Positions 10,289 to 19,241 are shown, counted from the first letter of the stretch. The stretch is 64,000 bases of DNA from Thalassospira profundimaris (GCF_003326795.1 NZ_JPWI01000001.1:434001-498000); one strand, 5' to 3'. The notes: a model not told the origin generated them from the sequence alone. A program made the numbers and translations.

Positions 10289-10514
10289 CGCCCTGTTTCC
10301 CTTGAGTTTTTCCGGATCGTGGAAAAGGTGTTTTTCCGTTTGAAATCCGTCCTTTATTGCGCGCTGCAACGTGTTTTATGCCCGGATGGCAGGATCGGGA
10401 TCGCGCAATTAGGTCACTGAAAAATCACGTCTATTTGCCAACAGATTTGTCATGATCGGTCCCGCGGTCAACTGGCAATCGCGAAAACAGGATCAAAATA
10501 TACAGGTAAGGATG

Positions 10515-10538
10515 TGTATTGTTGCATCGCAACATACA
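10515..10538. promoter_or_regulatory. Palindrome upstream of maeB, possible operator
   Basis: TGTTGC (10520-10525) and GCAACA (10529-10534) form a perfect dyad around ATC. Flanking TGTA and TACA extend the symmetry with one unpaired base. It lies about 45 bases upstream of the proposed maeB -35 and could bind a dimeric regulator. No factor is assigned. Confidence 0.4.
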
Positions 10539-10579
10539 GAAAACGCTACGTAATTTTGCGGTTGCCGTTAACGTCGCCT

Positions 10580-10608
10580 TTGACCCGGGGCGCGAAGCCT
10601 GATTTATT
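10580..10608 (+). promoter_or_regulatory. Candidate maeB promoter
   Basis: TTGACC (10580-10585), a 17-base spacer and TTTATT (10603-10608) fit a sigma70 promoter. Initiation would be near 10615, giving a leader of about 100 bases to the maeB ATG at 10718. Confidence 0.4.
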
Positions 10609-10717
10609 GGGCGGTCCGACATGACGGTCCCACACCGAATTTATGTCGATCAGGATAAACTACACACGCAATGCAGATTGCTTTCCAACTTACCACGCAA
10701 GCGTCAGTGAAAACATA

Positions 10718-12985
10718 ATGTCAGATAAAGAAATCAAGGTTCGTGACCGCGAAGCGCTGCTGTTTCATTCCAGCGGCCGCCCCGGCAAAATCGAAATCAC
10801 CGCATCCAAGCCGCTGACCACCCAGCGCGACCTGTCCCTGGCCTATTCACCGGGCGTTGCGGTGCCGTGTCTTGAAATCGCGAAAAACCCTGCCACTGCC
10901 TATGATTACACCTCGAAGGGTAACATTGTTGCGGTCATCTCCAACGGGACTGCGGTTCTGGGTCTCGGCAATCTTGGGGCTTTGGCTTCCAAGCCGGTGA
11001 TGGAAGGCAAGGCTGTGCTGTTCAAGCGCTTTGCCGATGTTGACGGCTTTGATCTTGAAGTCTCGACCGAGGATGTCGACGAATTCGTCAATTGCGTGCG
11101 TTTCCTTGGGGCTTCGTTTGGCGGCATCAACCTTGAAGACATCAAGGCACCGGAATGCTTCATCATCGAACAGCGCCTGCGCGAAGTGATGGATATTCCG
11201 GTCTTCCATGATGACCAGCACGGCACGGCCATCATTGCGGCATCGGGCCTGATCAATGCCTGCGACCTGACCGGGCGCGAGCTTAAGGACATCAAGCTTG
11301 TCATCAATGGTGCCGGTGCGGCGGCGATTGCCTGCTGCGAGCTGGTCAAAAGCATGGGTGTGTCGCCGGACAATGTCATCATGTGTGACTCGCGTGGCGT
11401 GATCTATAAAGGTCGCGAAGATGGCATGAACCAGTGGAAATCGGCGCATGCGGCAGAAACCGATGCCCGTACGCTTGAAGAAGCCATGGATGGTGCCGAT
11501 GCGTTCTTTGGTCTGTCGGTCAAGGGGGCAGTGACGGCCAAGATGGTCAAATCGATGGCCAAACAGCCGATCATCTTTGCCATGGCCAACCCGGACCCGG
11601 AAATCAGCCCGGAAGAAGTCGCGGGGATCCGCAATGACGCGATCTGTGCGACCGGGCGTTCGGATTACCCGAACCAGATCAACAATGTGCTCGGTTTCCC
11701 CTATATTTTCCGTGGTGCACTTGATGTTCAGGCATCGACGATCAACGAGGAAATGAAAATTGCTGCGGCTCATGCGGTGGCGTCGCTGGCGCGTGAAGAT
11801 GTGCCTGACGAAGTGGCGGCGGCCTATTCCGGGCGTCGTCTGCAATATGGTCCGGAATATATCATTCCGGCTCCGTTTGACCCGCGTCTGATCATTGCGG
11901 TGCCAAAGGCCGTTGCCCAGGCGGCAATGGATAGTGGCGTTGCCCGTCGCCCGATCATTGATATGGCAGAATATGAAAACCAGCTGCGTGGTCGTCTTGA
12001 TCCGACGGCCGCCCATCTTCAGCTGATTTCCGATTATGTCCGTGCGCATCCGAAACGCATCGCCTTTGCCGAGGGTGAGGAAGAAACGGTCATTCGTGCA
12101 GCTGTGGCCTATCGCAATTCGGGCTATGGCACGCCGATCCTGATCGGACGCGAAGATCGCATCCATGAAAGTGCCAAGAAACTTGGCATCGAAAGCCTTG
12201 AAGGTGTTGAAATCAACAATGCGGCACTTTCGGGTCACAATGCCGAATATGCCGAATTCATGTATGAACGCTTGCAGCGCAAAGGCTATCTGTGGCGTGA
12301 TTGCCAGCGCATGGTGAACCAGAAACGTAACGTTTTTGCCTCCGTCATGGTGGCAAAGGGTCATGCAGATGGTCTGATCACCGGTCTGACCCGCAACTTT
12401 GCACGCAGCTTTACCGATATCGCAACCGTGATCGATGCCAAGCAGGGCGAAATCCCGATGGGTCTTTCGATTGCGATCGCCAAGGGCCGCACGGTGTTTA
12501 TCGCCGATACGCGCGTGCACAACCTTCCCAATGCCGAAGAACTGGCCGAGATCGCCATCCAGGCTGCCGAGAAGGCCCGTCAGCTTGGTCATGAGCCGCG
12601 TGTGGCGATGGTGTCGCATTCGACCTTTGGCAACCCCTACAGCCCCGATACCGACCGTATCCGCGAAGCTGTTGGCATCCTTGAACGCAGCAATGTCGAT
12701 TTCGAATTCGATGGTGATATCGCGGTCGATGTCGCGCTCGATACCGAATTGCTGAAGCTTTATCCGTTCTGCCGCCTGTCCGGTCCGGCCAACGTGCTTG
12801 TCATGCCGGCCCTTCATGCGGCAACGACGGCATCGAAGCTTCTGGACAAGCTTGGCGGGGGTACGGTGGTTGGTCCGGTGATGATCGGGCTGGAAAAACC
12901 GGCCCAGATCGCACAGATGGGCTCGACCGTGAATGATCTTGTCAATCTTGCCGCCCTTGCTGCCCATGAGGCCGAGCACGGTTAA
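10718..12985 (+). CDS. maeB: NADP-type malic enzyme with C-terminal phosphotransacetylase-like domain
   Basis: Oxidatively decarboxylates malate to pyruvate, yielding NAD(P)H. The 755 residues split into a malic enzyme part (about 1-425; SLAYSPGVAVPC, the catalytic region FHDDQHGTAI and a nucleotide-binding VINGAGAAAIACCEL) and a PTA-like part (about 430-755; RIAFAEGEEETVIRAA to the C-terminus). This fusion is typical of MaeB in proteobacteria, where the second domain is thought to bind acetyl-CoA for regulation rather than catalyse transfer. I chose ATG 10718 (MSDKEIKVRDREALLFHSSGRPGKIEI); the longer frame from 10643 adds non-conserved residues. Confidence 0.95.
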   Translation: MSDKEIKVRDREALLFHSSGRPGKIEITASKPLTTQRDLSLAYSPGVAVPCLEIAKNPATAYDYTSKGNIVAVISNGTAVLGLGNLGALASKPVMEGKAVLFKRFADVDGFDLEVSTEDVDEFVNCVRFLGASFGGINLEDIKAPECFIIEQRLREVMDIPVFHDDQHGTAIIAASGLINACDLTGRELKDIKLVINGAGAAAIACCELVKSMGVSPDNVIMCDSRGVIYKGREDGMNQWKSAHAAETDARTLEEAMDGADAFFGLSVKGAVTAKMVKSMAKQPIIFAMANPDPEISPEEVAGIRNDAICATGRSDYPNQINNVLGFPYIFRGALDVQASTINEEMKIAAAHAVASLAREDVPDEVAAAYSGRRLQYGPEYIIPAPFDPRLIIAVPKAVAQAAMDSGVARRPIIDMAEYENQLRGRLDPTAAHLQLISDYVRAHPKRIAFAEGEEETVIRAAVAYRNSGYGTPILIGREDRIHESAKKLGIESLEGVEINNAALSGHNAEYAEFMYERLQRKGYLWRDCQRMVNQKRNVFASVMVAKGHADGLITGLTRNFARSFTDIATVIDAKQGEIPMGLSIAIAKGRTVFIADTRVHNLPNAEELAEIAIQAAEKARQLGHEPRVAMVSHSTFGNPYSPDTDRIREAVGILERSNVDFEFDGDIAVDVALDTELLKLYPFCRLSGPANVLVMPALHAATTASKLLDKLGGGTVVGPVMIGLEKPAQIAQMGSTVNDLVNLAALAAHEAEHG

Positions 12986-13008
12986 GGCAAAGATCTGACG
13001 ATTTTTGC

Positions 13009-13045
13009 AAAATGGCGGAGCTGATTTTCAGTCTCCGCCATTTTT
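13009..13045. terminator. Bidirectional terminator between maeB and the APC-like gene
   Basis: AAAATGGCGGAG (13009-13020) pairs with CTCCGCCATTTT (13033-13044), with a further inner CTGA/TCAG stem. The plus-strand tail is a T run and the minus-strand tail is TTTTGC. It serves maeB and probably the convergent gene. Confidence 0.85.
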
Positions 13046-13071
13046 GTCTCTATGCTGCGTTGATGCAGGCG

Positions 13072-14277
13072 CTATTCGACGGATTGACCGAAAACTGCGA
13101 TGACGGCGGCCAATGCGGCGAGCAACCCGTAAAATCCGACCCGATGCCAGCCAGCTTGTTGTTTGGCCGCGATCACCGTACTCAAGCCCGCCTGCAAGCC
13201 GTAATAGATGGCAAAACCGCGCGAGGCATAGCTGACAATCGCATAGATATCGGCCGACCAGGTCAATGCAATGCCGATCACAGCCAGTAGCAAATAGGCC
13301 TGGCGCTCGCTGATACGCTTGCGCGACAGTTCGGCAAACAGACCACCCGATCCGCTGGTATCGGCAACTGCCGCACTGAATTGCGATGCCAGCGCGGCTG
13401 CGACCAGAAGGAAGGGCAGGATCGGGGCGACAATCTTCATCATGTCGATGATGCCGGTTTCAGATGGCGACATCTGATCGGGGCGAAAGACATATGAAAT
13501 CAAAAGGATGTAAACCAGATAGATCGCCGTCGACAGCCATTGGGCCAGACGCATCGATCTGATGCGGGTTCTGGCATCATATTCCGATCCAAGATAACGC
13601 GATGTCTCAAAGCCCTGGACGGTGATCAATAATCCGAAGGTCAGCGTGACAGCGGACCAGCCGGTAACTTTTTCAGGATTGAAAATAAGGGCGTCATCAA
13701 GCGCCCGATGGCCGAAATGCGCCATCAAACCGACCAGCAACCCGGCAATGATCGCCAGTTTCAAACTGACCGATACATATTCCATCTTCTCAAGGCTTTT
13801 GAAACCGCGCGACCATCCGACCAGAACGATAGTGATGAAAACTGCGGTGGTCAGAAGTTTGGCGTCAAAACCGGATTTGAACGGTGTGAGACTGAGCGCA
13901 AAGGCACCCAGAAGATTGAGGTAATAGGAAACCGAGATGATATAGGCAAAGGCCAGCGCCCAGGAGGACAGGGTTTCGATCCGGATCGCAAGCGGGCCAA
14001 AGTCGCCATCCTGAATGGCCTTTTCACCCGATGCGATATTGTAGCGGATCGCACCGCCAAACAGATAGGCGACAAAACACAGAACCAGCATGATCAGCGG
14101 CGCATAGCCGCCATATCCGATATTCAGGATCGGACCAAGCAGCAAAAAACCGCTGCCAATGATTGATGCAAGCGGGGTAACAACGGCACGCCATAAGGGA
14201 AAATAGGCGACAGAACGCATCGACAGGACTATTGCAACGCAGACAGTCGCAAATGCAATGATCAGATCAAAAATCAC
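13072..14277 (-). CDS. Putative APC-superfamily membrane transporter
   Basis: 401 residues with about 11 hydrophobic segments and short loops. The layout (helix 1 with SIIGSGFLLLGPILNIG, a helix 6-like ITVQGFETSRYLGSEY) recalls amino acid/polyamine permeases of the APC fold, with a Gly-Ser-Gly helix break. I cannot name a substrate and similarity to characterised permeases looks weak. The start at 14277 is GTG with GGAA about ten bases upstream. It is a single gene, convergent with maeB and divergent from the lipoprotein gene at 14554. Confidence 0.7.
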   Translation of the reverse strand: MIFDLIIAFATVCVAIVLSMRSVAYFPLWRAVVTPLASIIGSGFLLLGPILNIGYGGYAPLIMLVLCFVAYLFGGAIRYNIASGEKAIQDGDFGPLAIRIETLSSWALAFAYIISVSYYLNLLGAFALSLTPFKSGFDAKLLTTAVFITIVLVGWSRGFKSLEKMEYVSVSLKLAIIAGLLVGLMAHFGHRALDDALIFNPEKVTGWSAVTLTFGLLITVQGFETSRYLGSEYDARTRIRSMRLAQWLSTAIYLVYILLISYVFRPDQMSPSETGIIDMMKIVAPILPFLLVAAALASQFSAAVADTSGSGGLFAELSRKRISERQAYLLLAVIGIALTWSADIYAIVSYASRGFAIYYGLQAGLSTVIAAKQQAGWHRVGFYGLLAALAAVIAVFGQSVE

Positions 14278-14553
14278 AATTCAGTTCCAGAAGCCTTGGG
14301 TGCAATGCCTTGATTCATAAATGATCAAGCTTGGTATCCTGTCCAGAGCATAGTTCGGGATTATGCATCAGCATGGATATCGATTTTGATCGAAATATGG
14401 TCCTGACCAGACACGGCGTTTCTGAAATAATGGATGGATATCTTATGTGATACCATATGGTGGCAAAGGCAATTTGACCCGATTTTTGCCACATGATTTG
14501 GGCATATGACCAACATGTCATGCCATTATTGCACAAAAAATAGGAAATGCCGT

Positions 14554-15012
14554 ATGGGCCAGCTGACCCGATTTCTCGCTGTTTTCATGTTTTTCCCGCT
14601 TCTTGCCGCCTGTGAAGACGAACAGGCCAGCGGGCCGAATGCCGACGAGATCACCACAGCGGTGATCGAACGTTTCCGCGAAGATCCCTATGCCAAGGTC
14701 GGCCATGTGGAAAATGTCACCAAAACCAACAGCATTTCCGAAGGAGATGACGAGGTTATTGTGATGGTGCGCTATGAGCTGGTCTTTGATCGTTCAATCG
14801 CCGACTTTGCCGATGATGTCAGCGAAAGGGGCAAGGCTGCCGGAAATATGGATGATGTTGGCAATACGGTCAGTGACGCGATTGATCTGGTGAAAACCAA
14901 AATGCTGACAATGAAGGAAGGCGAGTTCAAGCCCGGTGACCGGCGTACGGTCGAGAACGAAATCCGGTTGCTGAAGTCCGAAAAGGGCTGGATCTATCGC
15001 GGGGAGCGATAA
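14554..15012 (+). CDS. Small lipoprotein of unknown function
   Basis: 152 residues. MGQLTRFLAVFMFFPLLAACEDEQ is a clear lipoprotein signal with lipobox LAAC. The next residues, Glu-Asp, would be compatible with inner-membrane retention under the Asp+2 rule only in part, so location is uncertain. The mature domain is acidic and looks alpha/beta (EVIVMVRYELVFDRSIADF). ATG 14554 has AGGAA seven bases upstream; the longer frame from 14506 lacks this. A strong terminator follows. No named family recognised. Confidence 0.75.
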   Translation: MGQLTRFLAVFMFFPLLAACEDEQASGPNADEITTAVIERFREDPYAKVGHVENVTKTNSISEGDDEVIVMVRYELVFDRSIADFADDVSERGKAAGNMDDVGNTVSDAIDLVKTKMLTMKEGEFKPGDRRTVENEIRLLKSEKGWIYRGER

Positions 15013-15053
15013 GATTTCCGACTGCCACCTGACACTGTCGTGCGACGAAGTAA

Positions 15054-15079
15054 AAAAGGGACCCGTTCGGGTCCCTTTT
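15054..15079. terminator. Bidirectional terminator
   Basis: GGGACCC (15058-15064) and GGGTCCC (15069-15075) pair around GTTC, flanked by AAAA before and TTTT after. It lies 40 bases past the lipoprotein stop and 33 bases past the convergent Bax-like gene's stop. Confidence 0.9.
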
Positions 15080-15111
15080 GCTTATCTGTTGGTCCATCCA
15101 GTCGACCGTGA

Positions 15112-16098
15112 TCAGTCAAGTGAGGCCAGAACTTTTGGCGGCGGAGGAACATCGCCAGCCGCAAAGGTCAGACCATCCAGCTCATTGAGGCCATTGGCCC
15201 GCATGATGGCATGAAGGCTATCGACATATTCTTCGCCGCGTTCTGAATATTTGGTCAGGGTTTCGGCAAGGTCCCAACCATTGATCAGGTCACCATCGGC
15301 CCGCAGAACCGCGCGGCGTTCGCGCAGGGCCTGATAGGCCGGATGGGAATTGATGTTACGGGCATAGGCGCGCACACTGTCCATCAGGCTGCCAAATGAC
15401 TTGATGACGTGATTCTTGCCTTCCTCGCGATCTTTGGGAACGATCCCTTCTTCGTCACCCCACGCCCACTGACCAAACAGGGCATTGCCTGCACGGACAA
15501 AGCGCGACGTGCCCCAGCCGCTTTCCTCGGCCGACTGGGCAAGGATCAGAGAGGTCGGGATAATATCAATACGTTCAAGCAGAGCCGTGATGCCGCCATC
15601 GGTCACGCGATAACGTTTCATGAGCTGCTCAACCCATTGCTGATCGGCCGCACTGACCGGAGTGCCGGAAATGCCTTTGGCCTGGATGGCCATCAGGCGG
15701 TCACGACGGGTGGCAATTTCTTCATTCACCCGCATGGCCAGCGGCAACATGATTCGAAGGAAAAGCGTCTTGCGCTCGTCAACGGATGCCAGTTCCCCAA
15801 GACCCTTGGGGACGCGCTTGATATAGACGCGGGGTACTTCCGTCATATCACTCAGGTCGTAACCGATGCTGTTGAAATACTGGTTAAGTGCAACAACCTC
15901 AGGTCCCCGGCGATAAACGGGCTTTTTCTTTGTGACCGTGACTTCTTTCGGGCTGGCTGCAGGAATATCGATCCCGAACCCGGCGGGGGTCGGAGACACA
16001 TCAATTCCGGCAAAAATGCCAACATACAGTAAGCCGATTGCTCCGGTGACCGAAGCAAGCGCAATTTTCCGGTAATTTCCTGTTTTTGCGCTAGTCAT
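15112..16098 (-). CDS. Bax-like glucosaminidase-domain protein
   Basis: 328 residues. A single N-terminal hydrophobic segment (KIALASVTGAIGLLYVGIFAGI, about 11-32) acts as anchor or uncleaved signal. The C-terminal domain matches the Bax/glucosaminidase family (LERIDIIPTSLILAQSAEESGWGTSRFVRAGNALFGQW, then a conserved YARNINSHPAYQALR), with the putative catalytic Glu in AEESGWG. It probably cleaves glycan strands in the periplasm. ATG 16098 follows TGGAG at eight bases; the longer frame from 16191 is rejected. E. coli Bax is somewhat shorter. Confidence 0.85.
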   Translation of the reverse strand: MTSAKTGNYRKIALASVTGAIGLLYVGIFAGIDVSPTPAGFGIDIPAASPKEVTVTKKKPVYRRGPEVVALNQYFNSIGYDLSDMTEVPRVYIKRVPKGLGELASVDERKTLFLRIMLPLAMRVNEEIATRRDRLMAIQAKGISGTPVSAADQQWVEQLMKRYRVTDGGITALLERIDIIPTSLILAQSAEESGWGTSRFVRAGNALFGQWAWGDEEGIVPKDREEGKNHVIKSFGSLMDSVRAYARNINSHPAYQALRERRAVLRADGDLINGWDLAETLTKYSERGEEYVDSLHAIMRANGLNELDGLTFAAGDVPPPPKVLASLD

Positions 16099-16205
16099 TC
16101 TTGTATCTCCAGGATCAGTAACACTGTCCATCCCAAGTGGACGATATCTATGCCTTCCAGCGCCAAAGATCGCAACGGGCAATATTTCCACAAGTTGAAA
16201 ACGCC

Positions 16206-16227
16206 GCGTAAACCTTCCCGTTTACGC
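16206..16227. terminator. Second hairpin downstream of nfu
   Basis: GCGTAAAC (16206-16213) and GTTTACGC (16220-16227) form a perfect 8-bp stem with loop CTTCCC. It lies directly after the terminator at 16239-16268 in the direction of the nfu transcript and upstream of the Bax-like gene. It may be a back-up terminator or a leader hairpin. Confidence 0.45.
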
Positions 16228-16238
16228 AAAATAATAAC

Positions 16239-16268
16239 GCCCGGCGCAGGCAAAAGTTTGCGCCGGGC
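16239..16268. terminator. Terminator after nfu
   Basis: GCCCGGCGCA (16239-16248) pairs perfectly with TGCGCCGGGC (16259-16268) across ten bases. Read from nfu (minus), the tail is GTTATTATTTTG; on the plus strand a run of seven Ts follows after six bases. Confidence 0.75.
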
Positions 16269-16296
16269 TAAAGATTTTTTTAACGACTCGGAAAGA

Positions 16297-16866
16297 TCAG
16301 TCAGCCATTACAGGTTCGACGGCCTGAACTTCTGGCACGTAATAACGCAGCATGTTCTCGATACCCATTTTGAGGGTCGCGGTGCTGCTCGGGCAGCCCG
16401 AACATGCGCCATGCATCTCAAGGTAAACAACGCCGTCTTCGAATTTGTGGAAAACGATATCTCCACCGTCCTGGGCCACAGCCGGACGCACACGGGTATC
16501 AAGCAGTTCCTTGATCTGGCTGACCAGTTCGTTGTCGCCTTCGGCAGCGGTGCTGGCACCGGTTGCGGCATCGGAATTCTGGTCAAGAACCGGCTGGCCG
16601 GAGGTGTAATGTTCCATGATACCGCCAAGAATCTGCGGTTTCAGGGTCTGCCAGTCTTTGGAATCGTCCTTGGTGATCGTGATGAAATCACCGCCAAGGA
16701 AGACACCGGCGATGCCATCAACTTCAAACAGCTTGCGTGCAAGCGGCGATTTGACGGCTTCGTCACTTTTGACGAAGTTCGCGGTGCCCAGACGGCCCAT
16801 CACTTCTTCGCCCGGCAGGAACTTGAGTGTCGCCGGGTTCGGGGTCGGTTCGGTTTGAATGAACAT
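16297..16866 (-). CDS. Nfu-type iron-sulfur cluster carrier
   Basis: Scaffold or carrier that delivers Fe-S clusters to target enzymes. The 189 residues have an N-terminal Nfu_N domain (MFIQTEPTPNPATLKFLPG, about 1-88) and a C-terminal NifU-like domain with the cluster-binding pair Cys155-X2-Cys158 in HGACSGCPSS. This matches alphaproteobacterial and mitochondrial NFU1-type proteins rather than E. coli NfuA, whose N-terminal domain is different. It stands alone between terminators. Confidence 0.95.
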   Translation of the reverse strand: MFIQTEPTPNPATLKFLPGEEVMGRLGTANFVKSDEAVKSPLARKLFEVDGIAGVFLGGDFITITKDDSKDWQTLKPQILGGIMEHYTSGQPVLDQNSDAATGASTAAEGDNELVSQIKELLDTRVRPAVAQDGGDIVFHKFEDGVVYLEMHGACSGCPSSTATLKMGIENMLRYYVPEVQAVEPVMAD

Positions 16867-17029
16867 GGTCGGCTTGTCCTCTCACTCTGATTGCCGGGGC
16901 TTATGCTGCCCGCTCAACAATCTGCATTTCATTAGGTTAGCCCCTAAATGGGGCAAAAAGCGGAAAAGATCAAGTCGCAGCGCGCAAGTCAGGTATTCCC
17001 CGTACGGTCAGATCGGGGCGCAATGACGC

Positions 17030-18004
17030 TTAACGCTGCAGGATGCTGCTGATTTCACGCATCTGCGTGCGTGCGCGCAACAGATAGAAGCCCAATCCCG
17101 CCAGATGGTTGGGGAAAATGATCCCGTCCGCTGACCCGTTCACCACAACCAGTGGATCAAGGGCGGCGGCTGATTGCAACGATCCGATCATTTCTGCCCA
17201 GGCTGGCGCAATTTGCCGTTCATTGATGATCTGTTCGAAATCGGTTCCGAGATCGCGCAGGATCAGGCTGTAGGCATAAAGGCGCCCCTTGGTCGCATAG
17301 AATACGTCATCGGCGGTGCGATCAAACAGGGACGGTGCATCGACCTTGTCATCAATCAGGGCCGATGCCGAACCAAGATCATTGGCAAACCGGTTCAGGG
17401 TTTCCTGAAGATTGTCTGCGCGGCGTTCAAATACGGCCTCGCCGGTGGTCAGGCGCTTGTTGTAATTTTCAAGTGCGCGGATGGCCTGACGGTATTGCTG
17501 TTCGGATGTCACACCGGGCAGCAGCGAGACGGTCGGATCAAATACCCATTTGTCGCCGCGGAATTTCAAAAGTCCGGCGGCATCATCAAGATCGGGGTCA
17601 ACCTGGCTTGATCCGCGGGTACGCCCGATCTGATCGGACAGTTCAATCGAAAAACGCGACAGGGCATAAATGATGCCGGTCTGGAAGTTCGGCATATTGT
17701 CGAGTGCGCTACCGGGCAGGAAGAACGGGTCGTTCGCGGTCCAGCGGTTCTGGTTGACCTCGCGGTCGATCAGACCGGCAGCGGTGCTGACCGCATGGCT
17801 GCCACCCTGGTAATTGCCGGTAAAATCGGGATTGTCATCAATACGATGTACAAGCGCCATGCCCGCCGGATAATAGACCAGCGCGATCAGAACGATTACG
17901 GCAAGGCTGCGAATCCAGAATTTGCGCGATCCGAAAATACCTTTCAGACGTGCCCCGAAACCAGACATTCCGCCCTTTTTATACAGATAATCGTCTTCAA
18001 TCAT
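17030..18004 (-). CDS. DUF2333 family inner-membrane protein
   Basis: 324 residues of unknown function. The family marks are an N-terminal cytoplasmic stretch, one membrane span (WIRSLAVIVLIALVYYPAGMALVHRID, about 30-55) and a large periplasmic helical domain (FTGNYQGGSHAVSTAAGLIDREVNQNRWTANDPFFLPG). It is 69 bases downstream of the L,D-transpeptidase gene on the same strand. Family assignment is from memory of DUF2333; the role is unknown. Confidence 0.85.
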   Translation of the reverse strand: MIEDDYLYKKGGMSGFGARLKGIFGSRKFWIRSLAVIVLIALVYYPAGMALVHRIDDNPDFTGNYQGGSHAVSTAAGLIDREVNQNRWTANDPFFLPGSALDNMPNFQTGIIYALSRFSIELSDQIGRTRGSSQVDPDLDDAAGLLKFRGDKWVFDPTVSLLPGVTSEQQYRQAIRALENYNKRLTTGEAVFERRADNLQETLNRFANDLGSASALIDDKVDAPSLFDRTADDVFYATKGRLYAYSLILRDLGTDFEQIINERQIAPAWAEMIGSLQSAAALDPLVVVNGSADGIIFPNHLAGLGFYLLRARTQMREISSILQR

Positions 18005-18073
18005 GACTTGTCCCGTGAATTAATTCAGCTCTTGAACCTAGGGTGTCGCTGCCCAAACGGCAAGTGCATGATT

Positions 18074-18616
18074 TCACTGTGAGATGCAGATATAGGTTTC
18101 GTATTGCACCAGACCCAGAAGTGTTTCCAGATCCTGTTCTGAAAGGGCAATACATCCCTCGGTTCCGCTATAGTCGGGTTTGGCAATATGCATGAAGATC
18201 GCCGACCCCTTTCCCGGTACCGGCGGGTCATCGTTATGACCAAGAACGACAACGATGTTATAGAGATTGTCGTCGCGCCACAGTTTTTCGTGACTTCCGC
18301 TAAACGGAAGTCTTACGGGACAATTATAGGACGGGTGATCGGGATCATCGCACCAGCCGTCCGAGAAGGAAATGGTGGTTGCGGGCAGTTTTGTTCTCGG
18401 GCAGGGTCTGCGATCAGAGCGATACATCACATAGCGCAATTTCCAGCGTCCGGCCGGTGTCTTGCCGTCGCCCTCGGTCTTGCTGTGGGCATCAATGATG
18501 CCATTCACCCCGAATGCACAGCGAAATTCGTGATCTCCCACGCGCAGCACACCATCCGCCGAAGCCGTAATTTCAAGCGGTTGGGATATTTCATGTGCAA
18601 TGGCGTCGCTTTGCAT
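18074..18616 (-). CDS. L,D-transpeptidase (YkuD domain) family protein
   Basis: 180 residues. The YkuD catalytic signature is at the C-terminus: His143 in FMHIA and Cys155 in TEGCIALS. The GDGKTPAGRWKLR and GWCDDPDHPSYN blocks define a subgroup of compact transpeptidase-like proteins. There is no signal peptide or membrane span, so either export is non-standard or it acts inside the cell. Its ATG starts on the base directly after the TGA of the upstream macrodomain gene, so translation is very probably coupled. Confidence 0.88.
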   Translation of the reverse strand: MQSDAIAHEISQPLEITASADGVLRVGDHEFRCAFGVNGIIDAHSKTEGDGKTPAGRWKLRYVMYRSDRRPCPRTKLPATTISFSDGWCDDPDHPSYNCPVRLPFSGSHEKLWRDDNLYNIVVVLGHNDDPPVPGKGSAIFMHIAKPDYSGTEGCIALSEQDLETLLGLVQYETYICISQ

Positions 18617-19168
18617 TCAGTCCGTGCCTTTTTGGTATCTGCGCAGTGCGTCTTCGAGACAATTGCGCGACGAGGATGAGAAACAACAAAGGTAAATTTG
18701 TGGCATTGCGGCAATTTCGCCAGTCACCTCACAAATGGTTGATACGGCGATGTCGGCGGCAAGGTTTTCCGGATAGCCAAAAATTCCTGTGGATATGGCC
18801 GGAAACGCCATTGATTTGAGGTTGTTTCGCACTGCGATCAGAATTGCGTTGCGGTAGCAGGCAGCAAGCAGGGTGGCCTCGTTACGGTTTCCGCCCTGCC
18901 AGACGGGACCAACCGTGTGAATGACAAAGCGTGCGTTCAGACCAAATCCCGCTGTGATGCATGCCTGTCCGGTCAGGCAGGGCGCAAGCGGGGCACAGGC
19001 CCTGGCAAGTTCCGGTCCGGCGGCAGCATGAATGGCACCACAAACACCCCCGCCGGGCAAAAGGGCCTGATTGGCGGCGTTGACAATCGCATCTGTGTCC
19101 AGCGTCGTGATGTCGGCACTTATGATTTTTATGATGCTGGAAGGGTGGTCGTTCTGTTCATCGGGCAC
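18617..19168 (-). CDS. Macrodomain ADP-ribose hydrolase/deacetylase-like protein
   Basis: Likely removes ADP-ribose or O-acetyl groups from ADP-ribose derivatives. The 183 residues show the macrodomain core: DAIVNAANQALLPGGGVCGAIHAAAG (about 26-51), ARFVIHTVGPVW, and the C-terminal loop MAFPAISTGIFGYPENLAA. Length is normal for the MacroD/YmdB type. The gene abuts the L,D-transpeptidase gene with no spacing. A small cysteine-rich tail (LCCFSSSSRNCLEDALRRY) is ordinary for the family apart from the extra cysteines. Confidence 0.93.
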   Translation of the reverse strand: MPDEQNDHPSSIIKIISADITTLDTDAIVNAANQALLPGGGVCGAIHAAAGPELARACAPLAPCLTGQACITAGFGLNARFVIHTVGPVWQGGNRNEATLLAACYRNAILIAVRNNLKSMAFPAISTGIFGYPENLAADIAVSTICEVTGEIAAMPQIYLCCFSSSSRNCLEDALRRYQKGTD

Positions 19169-19241
19169 GGATCGAATTCCGATACGTTATGAGAGCCCCA
19201 AAACACACTGCATTGTCGTCTATTTTGACAAAAAGTCAAAA

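Larger units (their letters stand above)
10289..10717. other. Divergent intergenic region upstream of maeB
   Basis: 429 bases between the secreted-protein gene and maeB. It contains a palindrome (10515-10538) and a sigma70-like promoter (10580-10608), both listed separately. Small open frames here have no ribosome site or recognisable product. Confidence 0.55.

Noticed and set aside
10847..12979. 710-residue open frame opposite maeB
   Set aside because: It is antisense to a clear malic enzyme, His/Arg-rich, without any recognisable domain or ribosome site; a shadow of high-GC third positions.
14452..14461. Palindrome ACCATATGGT upstream of the lipoprotein gene
   Set aside because: Only ten bases with no spacer; expected by chance at this frequency and no supporting context.
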